A stretch of 64,000 nt of DNA from Microbacterium kyungheense (GCF_006783905.1 NZ_VFPE01000001.1:1178001-1242000), one strand, 5' to 3'. Positions 7,701-17,161 are shown, numbered from the stretch's first letter. The notes: generated by a model not told the origin, from the letters alone. Numbers and translations: made by a program.

Positions 7701-9143
7701 ATGCGGAACGATCGCGGACGTGTTCAGAAGCTGCGCGGGGACGCGCGACGCGATCGTCGGGTGGTCCGTCGCAGCGCTGCCGGCGTGGTCGTGGTCGGTC
7801 TGGCGGCTGTCGGGGTCATGGTCGCCGGCGCGGTCGCGCAGGCAGACGTCCCCGCCCAGTGGAACCCGTTCACGGCAGCGGGCGGCTACAGCGTCTACGC
7901 CCGCGAGGACGCGTTCCTCGGCGGGTCCGAGACAGAGGGTGCGATCGCCGTGGGCGGCACGCTCTCTGTGCGCGGCACCAGCGGCTACTACCCGGCAGTC
8001 CAGTTCGTGGCCGGCGCCGGCGACTACGTGCTTCCCACGGTCGACGGCGATCCCACGCGCGTGCTCGTATCGCAGTACGGGGGCGACGGCCGTATCGAGA
8101 TCACCAACGCCGGCCAGGACCCCGTCGACCCCGCGACGACGGGCATCCTGAAGGTCGCCACGCCGAGCGACGCGTGGACGTTCGCCGAGCGGGGCGGCTT
8201 CACCCGGCACATCCGCGCCGGCGCCGACGTCGACGACGCGCCCCTCATCGATGTCAACGCGCTGCCCTGGCCGGGGACGGCCGATGCGGCGGCCGACGAG
8301 ATCTACACCGCGGTGCCGGACGCCGCGGATTACGTCGAGGCGGACATGACCTGGACGTACGACGAAGCGGCCTCGTGCCTGGCCACCGTCGAGGATCCGG
8401 TGAACGACCTCGCGAACTTCCCGACGGTCGTCGAGGACACCTCTGGCCGCGTGGTCCTCGCGGGCATCTCCGCCGACCACCCGAACGTGATCGTGTACGA
8501 CGCCGCCCTGGGTGCGCAGCAGGTCCAGTTCGCCGACGGCGAGCCCCTGCTCGGCCCCGCCAACCCGCTCGTGGTCGTCGTCCCCGCCGGGACGACGGTG
8601 GTCAACGCGCCGTTCGGTGGGAGCGCGAGCGCTCCGCACTACGTCATGTGGGACTTCACCGACGTCACGGGCGCCGTGACGGTGCAGCCGGCGACCGGCC
8701 CGCAAGGGCGCATCGTGGGCTCGCTGTACGGACCCGAGACCGACATGACGGTGAGCGCGGCACCCATCGACGGTCAGATCCTGGCGCGCAACCTGGACGT
8801 GACCGTCGGCAGCGGCGAGACCCATGCGTATTTCTTCCGCGGCGTCCTCCCGTGTCCGGCGCCCACGCCCACCCCGACGGTCACGCCCACTCCGACACCG
8901 ACCATCACCCCGACGCCCACCCCGACGGTCACTCCGACCCCGACGGTCACGCCGTCTCCGACGCCGACCGTCGCCCCGACGCCGAGCGGGAGCACGCCGG
9001 GTGGCGAGCTGCCCGCCACCGGCGGCACCTTCGATCCGACCCTGCCCATCGCCCTGAGCCTGGCCGCAGTCGGCGCCGGCGCCATCCTGGCGGACTACGC
9101 GCGCCGCCGCAGCACGCGCAGCCGCCGCGGGGCGCGAGGCTGA
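7701..9143 (+). CDS. Choice-of-anchor A family surface protein with LPxTG-type sorting signal
   Basis: A 480-residue exported protein. The N terminus has an Arg-rich n-region (about 28 residues) and a hydrophobic core (29-45), with cleavage likely near AVAQA-DV. A long beta-rich domain follows (NPFTAAGGYSVYAREDAFLG and GAIAVGGTLS are typical of choice-of-anchor A proteins), then a Pro/Thr stalk with PTPTVTP repeats, a cell-wall sorting motif LPATGG, a hydrophobic helix and a positively charged tail ([13 protein letters not shown]). It should be linked to peptidoglycan by a sortase, none of which is in the window. The binding partner is unknown. A strong hairpin terminator follows immediately. 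Confidence 0.88.
   Translation: MRNDRGRVQKLRGDARRDRRVVRRSAAGVVVVGLAAVGVMVAGAVAQADVPAQWNPFTAAGGYSVYAREDAFLGGSETEGAIAVGGTLSVRGTSGYYPAVQFVAGAGDYVLPTVDGDPTRVLVSQYGGDGRIEITNAGQDPVDPATTGILKVATPSDAWTFAERGGFTRHIRAGADVDDAPLIDVNALPWPGTADAAADEIYTAVPDAADYVEADMTWTYDEAASCLATVEDPVNDLANFPTVVEDTSGRVVLAGISADHPNVIVYDAALGAQQVQFADGEPLLGPANPLVVVVPAGTTVVNAPFGGSASAPHYVMWDFTDVTGAVTVQPATGPQGRIVGSLYGPETDMTVSAAPIDGQILARNLDVTVGSGETHAYFFRGVLPCPAPTPTPTVTPTPTPTITPTPTPTVTPTPTVTPSPTPTVAPTPSGSTPGGELPATGGTFDPTLPIALSLAAVGAGAILADYARRRSTRSRRGARG
8859..8985 (+). repeat. Degenerate Pro/Thr-encoding tandem repeat
   Basis: Short imperfect repeats such as CCGACGGTCACGCCCAC are iterated and encode the PTPTVTP stalk before the sorting signal of the surface protein. 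The units vary in length (6-18 bases) and in third positions. This is a protein-level spacer, not a CRISPR array: there are no constant repeats with unique spacers. Copy number could vary between strains through slippage. Confidence 0.75.
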
Positions 9144-9153
9144 CCTCGAGGCG

Positions 9154-9194
9154 GGGATGCCGCGCCCGGCCGTACGCGGCGGGCGCGGCATCCC
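9154..9194 (+). terminator. Long GC hairpin after the surface protein gene
   Basis: A perfect 15-bp stem (left arm 9154-9168, right arm 9180-9194) with an 11-nt loop, starting 10 bases after the stop codon. The arms contain GGATGCC and GGCATCC, the heptamer pair over-represented in this window. There is no U-tract, and the right arm abuts the TAATCT -10 box of dapA, so it probably insulates dapA from upstream transcription. Confidence 0.7.
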
Positions 9195-9208
9195 GATAAT
9201 CTGAACTC

Positions 9209-10186
9209 ATGACGCATACGGGCAATCCCTTCGGACAGGTCCTCGTCGCGCTCGTCACCCCCATGACGGCCGACGGCGAAGTCGACTGGCCCGGTGTCGA
9301 GAAGCACATCGACGACGTCATCACCGCGGGCGCCGACGGCATCGTCGTCACCGGCACCACGGGTGAGACGTCGACCCTCACCGACGCGGAGAAGCTCCGC
9401 CTGGTCGAGGTGGGCAAGGATGTCTCGGCCGGACGGGCGAAGATCATCACGGGCGGCGGCTCCAACGAGACCGCGCACGCGATCGAGCTCTACAAGGCCA
9501 GCGAGAAGGCCGGCGCCGACGGCATCATGATCGTCACGCCGTACTACAACAAGCCCACGCAGGCGGGCATCCTCACGCACTTCCGCCTCGTCGCCGATGC
9601 GACCGACCTGCCGGTGATCCTGTACGACATCCCCGCACGCACGGGCGTGCCGATCAAGTACGAGACGATCCTGCGCCTGGCCAAGCACCCGAACATCCTG
9701 GCGATCAAGGACGCAAAGGGCGACTTCAGCGAGGTCAGCCGCGTGCTCAACCAGACCGACCTCATGTACTTCTCCGGCGACGACGCCAACGTGCTGCCGC
9801 ACCTCGCGATCGGCGCGACCGGCCTCATCGGCGTGACGGCGAACGTCGCCGCCCAGCCGTACCGCGTGATCGTGGATGCCGTCAACCGCGGCGATCTCGC
9901 GGCCGCGACCGCCGAGCACAAGCGCCTCGAGCCGCTCGTGCGCGCCCTCATGACCCACGTTCCCGGCACCGTGTCGACCAAGTACGTCCTGCACGGCCTG
10001 GGCCGGATCTCCAGCCCCCGCGTCCGGCTGCCGCTGGTCGGCCCGGAGGAGTGGGAGGCCGCGATGATCGAAGACGAGCTGGCGCTGGTGACCGACGTCG
10101 CCGGTGCGGACTTCTCGAACTTCCGCCCCGACCGCAACGCCGCCGCCGGCGGTGCGCTGCCGAAGGTCTCGGGCACCACGAGATGA
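9209..10186 (+). CDS. dapA: 4-hydroxy-tetrahydrodipicolinate synthase
   Basis: The 325-residue enzyme condenses pyruvate with aspartate semialdehyde, the first committed step to lysine and diaminopimelate. The Schiff-base lysine is K167 in LAIKDAKGD and the proton-relay tyrosine Y139 in LYDIPARTG; GTTGETSTL is the carboxylate-binding loop. It is slightly longer than the family average at the C terminus. A TAATCT box (9197-9202) 6 nt before ATG 9209 suggests leaderless translation. RNase J follows 72 bases downstream, an arrangement common in actinobacteria (dapA-rnj). Confidence 0.96.
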   Translation: MTHTGNPFGQVLVALVTPMTADGEVDWPGVEKHIDDVITAGADGIVVTGTTGETSTLTDAEKLRLVEVGKDVSAGRAKIITGGGSNETAHAIELYKASEKAGADGIMIVTPYYNKPTQAGILTHFRLVADATDLPVILYDIPARTGVPIKYETILRLAKHPNILAIKDAKGDFSEVSRVLNQTDLMYFSGDDANVLPHLAIGATGLIGVTANVAAQPYRVIVDAVNRGDLAAATAEHKRLEPLVRALMTHVPGTVSTKYVLHGLGRISSPRVRLPLVGPEEWEAAMIEDELALVTDVAGADFSNFRPDRNAAAGGALPKVSGTTR

Positions 10187-10226
10187 CGGATCCTGCCGCC
10201 GCGGACGCGACGGCAGGACAGATGAA

Positions 10227-10244
10227 CGGATGCCGCGGCATCCG
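10227..10244. repeat. Perfect 18-bp palindrome abutting the rnj ribosome binding site
   Basis: CGGATGCCGCGGCATCCG is fully self-complementary. Its last base is the first G of the GGAGGAGG Shine-Dalgarno (10244-10251) of the RNase J gene. It could fold in RNA next to the ribosome site or act as a protein site in DNA. The same core, GGATGCCGCGGCATCC, recurs inside argB at 58195-58210. Confidence 0.6.
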
Positions 10245-10258
10245 GAGGAGGCCTCACG

Positions 10259-11935
10259 ATGCCCACCACCCTGTACGACCCGCCTGAGCTCACCGCCGGC
10301 ACCCTGCGGATCGTCCCGCTCGGCGGCCTCGGCGAGGTCGGCCGCAACATGACCGTGTTCGAGTACGGCGGCAAGCTGCTGGTCGTCGACTGCGGCGTGC
10401 TGTTCCCCGAAGAGCACCAGCCGGGCGTCGACCTGATCCTGCCGGACTTCGAGCCGATCAAGCAGCGGCTCGACGACATCGTCGGCGTCGTGCTCACGCA
10501 CGGCCACGAGGACCACATCGGCGCCGTGCCGTACCTGCTCAAGCTCAAGAGCGACATCCCCCTCATCGGGTCGGGGCTGACGCTCGCGCTCGTCGAGGCG
10601 AAGCTCAAGGAGCACCGCATCAAGCCGTTCACGCTGACGGTCGCCGAGGGCCAGCGCGAGAACCTCGGGCCGTTCGAGCTCGAGTTCGTCGCGGTCAACC
10701 ACTCGATCCCCGACGCGCTCGCGGTCGCGATCCGCACGCCCGCGGGGCTCGTGCTGGCGACCGGCGACTTCAAGATGGACCAGCTGCCGCTGGACGGCCG
10801 CATCACCGACCTGCGCTCGTTCGCGCGGCTCGGCGAAGAGGGCGTCGACCTCTTCCTGGTCGACTCCACCAACGCCGACGTGCCCGGCTTCACGCCCACC
10901 GAGCGCTCGATCGGCCCGGTGCTCGACCAGGTGATCGGCAAGGCGCCGCGCCGCGTCGTCGTCGCCAGCTTCTCCAGCCACGTCCACCGCGTGCAGCAGG
11001 TGCTGGATGCCGCGGCCGCCCACGGCCGTCGCGTCGCGTTCCTCGGCCGGAGCATGGTCCGCAACATGACGATCGCCGAGGACCTCGGCTACCTGAAGGT
11101 GCCGGACGGCGTCCTCATCGACTACAAGAAGGCGCGGGACCTGCCGGACGACCAGATCGTCTACATGTCGACGGGCTCGCAGGGCGAGCCGATGGCGGTG
11201 CTCAGCCGCATGGCGAACCTCGACCACGCGATCGAGCCCGGTCCCGGCGACACCGTGATCCTCGCGTCGAGCCTCATCCCCGGCAACGAGAACGCGGTGT
11301 ACCGCGTGATCGACGGGCTCACCAAGCTCGGCGCCAACGTCGTGCACAAGGGCAACGCCAAGGTGCACGTCTCGGGCCACGCCGCCGCGGGCGAGCTGCT
11401 CTACTGCTACAACATCCTGAAGCCGCGCAACGTGCTGCCCGTCCACGGCGAGTACCGGCACCTGATGGCCAACGCCCGTCTCGCGCAGGACACCGGCATC
11501 CCCGCCGAGCGCACCCTGCTGGCCGAGAACGGCACGGTCATCGACCTGCGCGACGGCATCGCCGAAGAGGTCGGCCAGCTCGACCTCGGCTTCGTCTACG
11601 TCGACGGCTCGACGGTGGGCGAGATCACCGACGCCGACCTCAAGGACCGTCGGATCCTCGGCGAGGAGGGCTTCATCTCGGTCATCGTCGTCGTCGACGC
11701 GACCACCGGCAAGGTCATCTCGGGGCCCGAGGTGCACGCCCGCGGGTTCGCCGAGGACGACGCCGTGTTCGAGGACGTCAAGCCGAAGATCGCCGCCGCG
11801 CTCGCCGAGGCCGCCCAGTCCGGCGTCCGCGACCAGCACGCCCTCTCGCAGGTCGTGCGGCGCACCATCGGCCGCTGGGTGAACCAGTCGCTGCGACGCC
11901 GGCCGATGATCGTGCCGCTCGTGATCGAGGCCTAG
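10259..11935 (+). CDS. rnj: Ribonuclease J
   Basis: A 558-residue metallo-beta-lactamase/beta-CASP ribonuclease that acts in mRNA decay and rRNA processing. The zinc motif HGHEDH is at residues 81-86, the beta-CASP part includes FLGRSMVRNM and STGSQGEPMAVLSRMA, and a late conserved His lies in LPVHGEYRHLMANA. Length matches actinobacterial RNase J (about 555-560). A strong GGAGGAGG site precedes ATG 10259. It sits behind dapA with a short gap and may be cotranscribed. The palindrome just before the ribosome site could allow translational control of this nuclease, which is inference. Confidence 0.95.
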   Translation: MPTTLYDPPELTAGTLRIVPLGGLGEVGRNMTVFEYGGKLLVVDCGVLFPEEHQPGVDLILPDFEPIKQRLDDIVGVVLTHGHEDHIGAVPYLLKLKSDIPLIGSGLTLALVEAKLKEHRIKPFTLTVAEGQRENLGPFELEFVAVNHSIPDALAVAIRTPAGLVLATGDFKMDQLPLDGRITDLRSFARLGEEGVDLFLVDSTNADVPGFTPTERSIGPVLDQVIGKAPRRVVVASFSSHVHRVQQVLDAAAAHGRRVAFLGRSMVRNMTIAEDLGYLKVPDGVLIDYKKARDLPDDQIVYMSTGSQGEPMAVLSRMANLDHAIEPGPGDTVILASSLIPGNENAVYRVIDGLTKLGANVVHKGNAKVHVSGHAAAGELLYCYNILKPRNVLPVHGEYRHLMANARLAQDTGIPAERTLLAENGTVIDLRDGIAEEVGQLDLGFVYVDGSTVGEITDADLKDRRILGEEGFISVIVVVDATTGKVISGPEVHARGFAEDDAVFEDVKPKIAAALAEAAQSGVRDQHALSQVVRRTIGRWVNQSLRRRPMIVPLVIEA

Positions 11936-12022
11936 CGAGATCGCTGCTCGGGGCGGGGCGATGCCGTTGTGGGCGGCGGGGTGCGTCATCCTGTCGTAAC
12001 ACGCGCGCCGTACGATCGGCCC

Positions 12023-12517
12023 GTGGCGTCTTCGTTCCGCATCAGGCCGGCCGTCGGGTCCGACGGCTCGTTCCTCGGCGACATGGTGGTCGAGGCGGCC
12101 AACTGGCGCCAGGGCGCGGCGCGGCCGCGGCACGAGATCATCGGCGGCGACGACCACCGCCGCTATGTCGCCGGGTGGAAGCGGCCGGGCGATGCGGGAT
12201 TCGTGGCGGAGGATTCCGCCGGAGGCCCGGTGGGTGCCGCGTGGTATCGCATGCTGCCGCGGACCGACCCCGGCTTCGGGTATGTCGGCACCGGCGTGCC
12301 GGAGCTGATCATCGGCGTGCGGCCGGTGTGGCGCGCGCACGGCGTCGGACGCGCGCTGCTGCAGCGGCTGTGCGAGAAGGCCCGCGCCGACGGGTTCGCG
12401 CGGCTGAGCCTCAGCGTCGAGCGCGGCAACTTCGCAGCGACGCTGTACCGCAGCGAGGGGTTCGCGGTCGTCGAGGCGGGGCACGGGCGCGACACGATGG
12501 TCAAGCGCCTGCGATAG
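12023..12517 (+). CDS. GNAT family N-acetyltransferase
   Basis: A 164-residue GNAT protein. Conserved parts are ELIIGVRPVWRAHGVGRALLQRL, where the V-x-P-x-W-R-x-x-G-V-G-R-A stretch binds acetyl-CoA, and LSVERGNFAATLYRSEGF near the C terminus. A TACGAT box at 12011-12016 lies exactly 6 nt before GTG 12023, which decides this start over the upstream in-frame codon at 11969. The substrate is unknown. It lies between RNase J and ftsK as a monocistronic unit. Confidence 0.87.
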   Translation: MASSFRIRPAVGSDGSFLGDMVVEAANWRQGAARPRHEIIGGDDHRRYVAGWKRPGDAGFVAEDSAGGPVGAAWYRMLPRTDPGFGYVGTGVPELIIGVRPVWRAHGVGRALLQRLCEKARADGFARLSLSVERGNFAATLYRSEGFAVVEAGHGRDTMVKRLR

Positions 12518-12582
12518 TCCGCGAAGGGCGCTGAGCGGCGTGGTTCCGCGGAAATGTCGGGCGCCCGGCCTACCGTGGGGGG

Positions 12583-15306
12583 ATGGCCAGGAGCACAAGC
12601 CCGACCAAGGGGTCGCGCGCGTCTTCGAACGCGTCGTCGAGCACGCGCTCGACGACGTCTTCGAGCGCGCGGAAGCCGGCGGCGGCCAAACCCGCACCGG
12701 CGCCGAAGCGCTACGTGGGCGAGCCCGACCGGCCGCCCGTCGTCGTCCGCGCATGGATGGGCATCGCGCACGCCACCGGCGGACTGTTCCGGGCATTCGG
12801 GCCCGAGGTCCTCGAGAAGGAGCAGCGTCGCGACGGCTTCCCGTTCCTGCTCGTGCTGCTGGCGATCGCCGGTGCCGTCAACGAGTGGTTCTTCATCGGC
12901 AACGAGGTCGCGAAGACGATCAGCGCCTACACGGTCGGGATGCTGGTCGGACGCGAGGCGTTCGTGCTGCCGGTGCTGCTGCTCATGCTCGCGGGCTGGA
13001 TGTTCCGGCATCCCTCGTCCGTGCATGACAACGGGCGCGTCGGGATCGGGTTCGGCCTGCTGATCGTCACGATCGCGGGCTTCTGCCATGTCGCGGGCGG
13101 CCGCCCGCAGCCGAGCCAGGGGCTCCCGGCCCTCAGCGAGGCCGGGGGGCTGTTCGGCTGGATGCTCGCCGAGCCGCTGGCCTTCGTGCTGACCGACATC
13201 GGGGCGTACATCGCGCTGTCGCTGCTGTCGCTGCTGAGCGTCCTGATCATCACCAAGACCCCGCCGAACCGCATCGGCCGCCGCCTCGGCGAGCTGTACA
13301 TGTGGATGTTCGGCGCCGAGCCCCGTGAAGAGAAGCCGGTGGATGCCGCGGCCGCCGCCTCGGCCGACGACGAGGGCGACTCGTCCCTGCCGTTCTGGCG
13401 CCGCAACAAGACCGGCCGCGAGAAGGATCCCGAGGGCGGGCTGGGCTCGCAGGACCTCACCGAGCTGCTTCCTGCCGGATCGTCGCAGGGCGGTTTCGAT
13501 CAGGCGATCGCGGCATCGGTCACGCCGCCTCCGGCTCCCGCGACGGACGCGCTCACGGAGGTGATCGACCCCGCCGTGCTGTCGGCGGCGAAGGCCGCCA
13601 CGTCGTCGCGCACGTCGCTGCGCGACGACGCCGAGGTCATCGAGGACGACGGGCTCCTGCCCGGGCTCGACGGCATCGGGACGTCGTCGGCGCCGGGTGC
13701 GCCCACGGCCCCGTACCGGCTCCCGTCGGTCAATGCGCTGGCGGCGGGCTCGCCGCACGTCGCGCGGTCGCAGGCGAACGACGACACCGTGCGGGCGATC
13801 ACGAGCGTGCTCGACCAGTTCTCCGTCGACGCGCGCGTGACCGGGTTCTCGCGCGGTCCGACAGTCACGCAGTACGAGATCGAGCTCGGCCCGGGCGTCA
13901 AGGTCGAACGCATCACCGCCCTGACCAACAACATCGCCTATGCCGTCGCCTCGAACGAGGTGCGCATCCTCGCGCCGATCCCCGGCAAGAGTGCGATCGG
14001 CGTCGAGATCCCCAACACCGATCGCGAGATCGTCACGCTCGGCGACGTGCTGCGCTCGCAGACCGCCACCAACCAGACGCACCCGATGACCATTGGCGTC
14101 GGCAAGGACGTGGGCGGCGGCTACGTCGTCGCGAACCTGGCGAAGATGCCCCACCTGCTCGTGGCCGGCTCCACCGGCTCGGGCAAGTCGAGCTTCGTGA
14201 ACTCGATGATCACGAGCCTGCTCATGCGCGCCAAGCCGGCGGACGTGCGCATGGTGCTGATCGACCCCAAGCGGGTCGAGCTCACGTCGTACGCCGGTGT
14301 TCCGCACCTCATCACGCCCATCATCACGAACCCCAAGAAGGCCGCAGAGGCGCTGCAGTGGGTCGTGAAAGAGATGGACATGCGGTACGACGACCTCGCG
14401 TCGTTCGGCTTCCGCCACATCGACGACTTCAACAAGGCCGTCGTCGCGGGTGAGATCACCCTGCCACCGGGCAGCGAGCGCGTGCTCAAGCCCTACCCGT
14501 ACCTGCTCGTGGTCGTCGACGAGCTCGCCGACCTCATGATGGTCGCGCCGCGCGACGTGGAGGACTCGATCGTCCGCATCACGCAGCTCGCCCGCGCCTC
14601 GGGCATCCATCTCGTGCTGGCCACGCAGCGGCCGTCCGTCGATGTCGTGACGGGCCTCATCAAGGCCAATGTGCCGTCGCGCCTGGCGTTCGCGGTGACG
14701 AGCGTCACCGACTCGCGCGTCATCCTCGATCAGCCTGGCGCCGATCGGCTCATCGGCCAGGGCGACGGGCTGTTCCTGCCGATGGGCGCCTCGAAGGCGC
14801 TGCGCGTCCAGGGAGCGTGGGTCAGCGAGAAAGAGATCGAAGAGGTCGTCAAGCACGTCACCAACCAGGCGCGGCCGGAGTATCGCGCCGACGTGCAGGC
14901 CGTCGCCGAGAAGAAAGAGATCGACGCCGACATCGGTGACGACCTCGATCTGCTGCTGGCGGCCGCCGAGCAGATCATCTCGACGCAGTTCGGCTCGACG
15001 TCGATGCTGCAGCGCAAGCTGCGCGTCGGATTCGCGAAGGCCGGCCGTCTCATGGACCTGCTGGAGTCCCGCGAGATCGTCGGTCCCTCCGAGGGCTCGA
15101 AGGCCCGCGACGTGCTCGTCACGCCCGATCAGCTGCCCTCGGTGCTCGCGCGCCTGCGCGGCGAGGACGTGCCGGATGCGGCGCCCGCGGCCGCGGCATC
15201 CGATCAGTACGGGAAGGATGCCGTCGCCTCGCAGTTCGACGGCTACCCGGAGGTCGACGGCGACGAGGGCTCAGAGGACGCCTGGGGCTTGACCGGCCGC
15301 GACTGA
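12583..15306 (+). CDS. ftsK: DNA translocase FtsK/SpoIIIE family
   Basis: A 907-residue septal DNA pump that clears chromosome DNA from the division plane. After a Ser/Thr/Ala-rich tail (residues 1-42) come hydrophobic spans near 87-106, 117-141, 152-172 and 191-225, an acidic linker, then the motor domain with Walker A GSTGSGKS (529-536) and Walker [11 protein letters not shown] (DE at 646-647). A winged-helix gamma domain at the end ([20 protein letters not shown]) reads polar DNA signals. A TACCGT box at 12571-12576 is 6 nt before ATG 12583. Followed by pgsA, cinA and clgR in the standard actinobacterial order. Confidence 0.95.
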   Translation: MARSTSPTKGSRASSNASSSTRSTTSSSARKPAAAKPAPAPKRYVGEPDRPPVVVRAWMGIAHATGGLFRAFGPEVLEKEQRRDGFPFLLVLLAIAGAVNEWFFIGNEVAKTISAYTVGMLVGREAFVLPVLLLMLAGWMFRHPSSVHDNGRVGIGFGLLIVTIAGFCHVAGGRPQPSQGLPALSEAGGLFGWMLAEPLAFVLTDIGAYIALSLLSLLSVLIITKTPPNRIGRRLGELYMWMFGAEPREEKPVDAAAAASADDEGDSSLPFWRRNKTGREKDPEGGLGSQDLTELLPAGSSQGGFDQAIAASVTPPPAPATDALTEVIDPAVLSAAKAATSSRTSLRDDAEVIEDDGLLPGLDGIGTSSAPGAPTAPYRLPSVNALAAGSPHVARSQANDDTVRAITSVLDQFSVDARVTGFSRGPTVTQYEIELGPGVKVERITALTNNIAYAVASNEVRILAPIPGKSAIGVEIPNTDREIVTLGDVLRSQTATNQTHPMTIGVGKDVGGGYVVANLAKMPHLLVAGSTGSGKSSFVNSMITSLLMRAKPADVRMVLIDPKRVELTSYAGVPHLITPIITNPKKAAEALQWVVKEMDMRYDDLASFGFRHIDDFNKAVVAGEITLPPGSERVLKPYPYLLVVVDELADLMMVAPRDVEDSIVRITQLARASGIHLVLATQRPSVDVVTGLIKANVPSRLAFAVTSVTDSRVILDQPGADRLIGQGDGLFLPMGASKALRVQGAWVSEKEIEEVVKHVTNQARPEYRADVQAVAEKKEIDADIGDDLDLLLAAAEQIISTQFGSTSMLQRKLRVGFAKAGRLMDLLESREIVGPSEGSKARDVLVTPDQLPSVLARLRGEDVPDAAPAAAASDQYGKDAVASQFDGYPEVDGDEGSEDAWGLTGRD

Positions 15307-15332
15307 ACGGTCCCGACGGATAGGCTCGGCGC

Positions 15333-15905
15333 ATGGAGATCCCGCGGCAGCTGCCGAACACGATCACGATCGTGCGCATTCTCTGCGCACCGGTCTTCCT
15401 GTGGCTCCTCCTCGCGGACGGTGGCGCCGACGGCGCGCTGCGGTGGTGGGCGGCGGCGCTGTTCATCGTCGCGATCGCGACCGACGGGATCGACGGCTAT
15501 CTCGCCCGCAAGCACCACATCGTCACCGACCTCGGCAAGCTGCTCGACCCGATCGCCGACAAGGTGCTCACGGGCTTCGCCTTCATCGGGCTGTCGATCC
15601 TCGGCGAGCTGCCCTGGTGGGTCACGATCGTCGTGCTGATCCGCGAGATCGGCATCACCGTGTACCGCTTCATGGTCGTCAGCGACCACGTGCTCGCCGC
15701 CGCCTGGATGGGCAAGCTCAAGACCCTCGCGCAGGGGGTCGCGCTGTCGCTCGCGCTCCTGCCGCTGTGGACCCTCGTCGGCGAGTGGATCTTCTGGGTC
15801 AACGGCGTGACGATGACGATCGCCGTCGTCCTCACGATCGCGAGCGGCATCGACTACATCGTGAGCGAGGTGCGGGCGGCTCGCGAGAAGCGGACGTCGT
15901 CGTGA
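15333..15905 (+). CDS. pgsA: CDP-diacylglycerol--glycerol-3-phosphate 3-phosphatidyltransferase
   Basis: A 190-residue membrane enzyme making phosphatidylglycerophosphate. The CDP-alcohol phosphotransferase motif D-G-x-x-D-G-x-x-A-R...G-x-x-x-D-x-x-x-D is read in ATDGIDGYLARKHHIVTDLG and KLLDPIADK. Four to six hydrophobic helices surround it. A TAGGCT box at 15321-15326 stands 6 nt before ATG 15333, pointing to a leaderless transcript starting after ftsK. Its stop overlaps the cinA start (GTGA), so the two are coupled. Confidence 0.94.
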   Translation: MEIPRQLPNTITIVRILCAPVFLWLLLADGGADGALRWWAAALFIVAIATDGIDGYLARKHHIVTDLGKLLDPIADKVLTGFAFIGLSILGELPWWVTIVVLIREIGITVYRFMVVSDHVLAAAWMGKLKTLAQGVALSLALLPLWTLVGEWIFWVNGVTMTIAVVLTIASGIDYIVSEVRAAREKRTSS

Positions 15906-16399
15906 CGGAGGATCCTTCGTCTCGTTCCTCGCTCAGCGCGGGCGCGGCGGCGGCGGTCCTCCGCGCCCTCGGCGTGCGGGACTGGTCGATCGCCGCGGCG
16001 GAATCCCTCACCGGCGGACGCGTCATCGCCGCGCTCGTCGACATTCCGGGCGCCTCCGCGCACGTGCGCGGAGGCATCGTCGCCTACGCGACCGACCTCA
16101 AGGCGCGGGTGCTCGGCGTCGACGAGGGCCTGCTCGCCGAGCGCGGTGCCGTCGACGCCGAGGTGGCCCTCGCGATGGCCGGGGGAGTGCGCCGCGTGAT
16201 GGGTGCCGATGTCGGGCTCGCCACCACCGGCGTGGCCGGCCCGGACGCGCAGGACGGCAAGCCCGTCGGCACCGTCCACATCGCCGTGGTGACTCCTGAG
16301 ACCGCGGTGACCGCTCAGCTCGCGCTGGCGGGGACCCGCGACGAGATCCGCACGGCGTCGGTGACGCGCGTGCTCGAGCTGGCGCTCGACGTGCTGTGA
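15902..16399 (+). CDS. cinA: CinA family nicotinamide-nucleotide amidohydrolase
   Basis: A 165-residue protein equal to the C-terminal deamidase domain of CinA (PncC), which converts NMN to nicotinate mononucleotide in pyridine-nucleotide salvage. Signatures are AAAESLTGGRVIAALVDIPGASAHVRGGIVAY and TTGVAGPDAQDGKPVGTVHIAV. The N-terminal MoCF-like domain of long CinA proteins is absent, as is common. Translation is coupled to pgsA by a 4-base overlap. In this genomic place the gene is usually transcribed with pgsA, ahead of clgR. Confidence 0.92.
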   Translation: MTEDPSSRSSLSAGAAAAVLRALGVRDWSIAAAESLTGGRVIAALVDIPGASAHVRGGIVAYATDLKARVLGVDEGLLAERGAVDAEVALAMAGGVRRVMGADVGLATTGVAGPDAQDGKPVGTVHIAVVTPETAVTAQLALAGTRDEIRTASVTRVLELALDVL

Positions 16400-16565
16400 G
16401 GCATCCACTGCTCTTCGTGTCGGCCGGGAACAGACCGTGTTGCGTCTCGGTTACATTCGGTGATTCCCACCCATTGCCCAGTTCTCGGGATTAGATTGGC
16501 ATCATCCGGTGCTGTACTGTTGGCCACCCGGACGACGGTGGAATCAGAAGTGAGGAGGGGCCCTG
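16400..16565 (+). promoter_or_regulatory. clgR upstream region
   Basis: 166 bases, noticeably more AT-rich than the surroundings, between cinA and clgR. TTAGAT and TACTGT hexamers are candidate -10 boxes but no confident -35 pairs with them. A strong Shine-Dalgarno (GAGGAGG) lies about 8 nt before ATG 16566. ClgR autoregulates in relatives; I could not pick out a clear ClgR palindrome here. Confidence 0.35.
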
Positions 16566-16874
16566 ATGATCCTGGTACGTCAAGAGATCGGCGAAGTGCT
16601 TCGTGATTTCCGCCAGCAGAAGGGGCGCACCCTCCGGCAGGTGGCGAGCCGCGCGAGCGTCGCCCTCGGCTATCTGAGCGAGGTCGAGCGCGGGCAGAAG
16701 GAGGCCTCGAGCGAGATCCTCGCCTCGGTGGCCGAAGCGCTCGACGTCCCGATCTCGATCATCATGCGAGAGGTCGGTGACCGCATCTCGGTGCTGGAGG
16801 GACTGCAGACGTTCCCCGATGTCGTCCCGGACGACCTGGTGGCCTCGGTCGACGCCGAGCTGTCGCTGCGCTGA
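16566..16874 (+). CDS. clgR: XRE-family transcriptional regulator ClgR-like
   Basis: A 102-residue protein with one Cro/C1-type helix-turn-helix: IGEVLRDFRQQKGRTLRQVA then ASVALGYLSEVERGQKEASSEIL, the recognition helix signature of ClgR (Rv2745c family). In actinobacteria ClgR activates clpP/clpC protease genes and membrane-stress genes and is itself degraded by Clp; that regulon is family knowledge. Many ClgR proteins end in a degradable hydrophobic tail; this one ends AELSLR. Its location between cinA and DUF3046/recA is the conserved place. The strong ribosome site supports ATG 16566. Confidence 0.9.
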   Translation: MILVRQEIGEVLRDFRQQKGRTLRQVASRASVALGYLSEVERGQKEASSEILASVAEALDVPISIIMREVGDRISVLEGLQTFPDVVPDDLVASVDAELSLR

Positions 16875-16905
16875 CCTCCACGAAGCTCAGGGATCGCCTA
16901 CCCAG

Positions 16906-17130
16906 ATGCGCCGCAGTGAGTTCCGTCGCGCCGTCGACGACGAGTTCGGCGGGCGCGCGAGCGCCGTCGTGACCGATCTGGTCCTCTCGCGCGTGGGCGG
17001 CCGCACGGCCGCGGATGCCATCGCCGCCGGCGTGGACCCGCGTGAGGTGTGGCTCGCGCTGTGCGAAGAGCTCGATGTGCCGGCCGAGCGCCGATACGGC
17101 GTGGGGCGGCTCGAACCCCGTCGCAGCTGA
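16906..17130 (+). CDS. DUF3046 family protein
   Basis: A 74-residue protein (MRRSEFRRAVDDEFGG..., DLVLSRVGGRTAADAIAAGVDPREVWLALCEELDVP) matching DUF3046, a small family found just before recA in actinobacteria. The helical segment GRTAADAIAAGVDPREVW resembles the place where a DNA-binding or protein-binding helix pair would sit, but no function is established. It starts 31 bases after clgR and is probably cotranscribed with it. It is separated from recA by a 245-base regulatory gap. Confidence 0.85.
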   Translation: MRRSEFRRAVDDEFGGRASAVVTDLVLSRVGGRTAADAIAAGVDPREVWLALCEELDVPAERRYGVGRLEPRRS

Positions 17131-17161
17131 CGCGCATCCGTCGTCGCCGCGCGGCGTGTCG

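Noticed and set aside
8859..8985. CRISPR array or intergenic satellite
   Set aside because: The repeats are in frame, encode a PTPTVTP stalk, and lack constant repeats with unique spacers.
9095..12796. A 1,233-codon open frame on the minus strand
   Set aside because: It runs antisense through dapA and RNase J, has Arg/Asp/Val-rich shadow composition and no domain. Long antisense frames are usual in GC-rich DNA.
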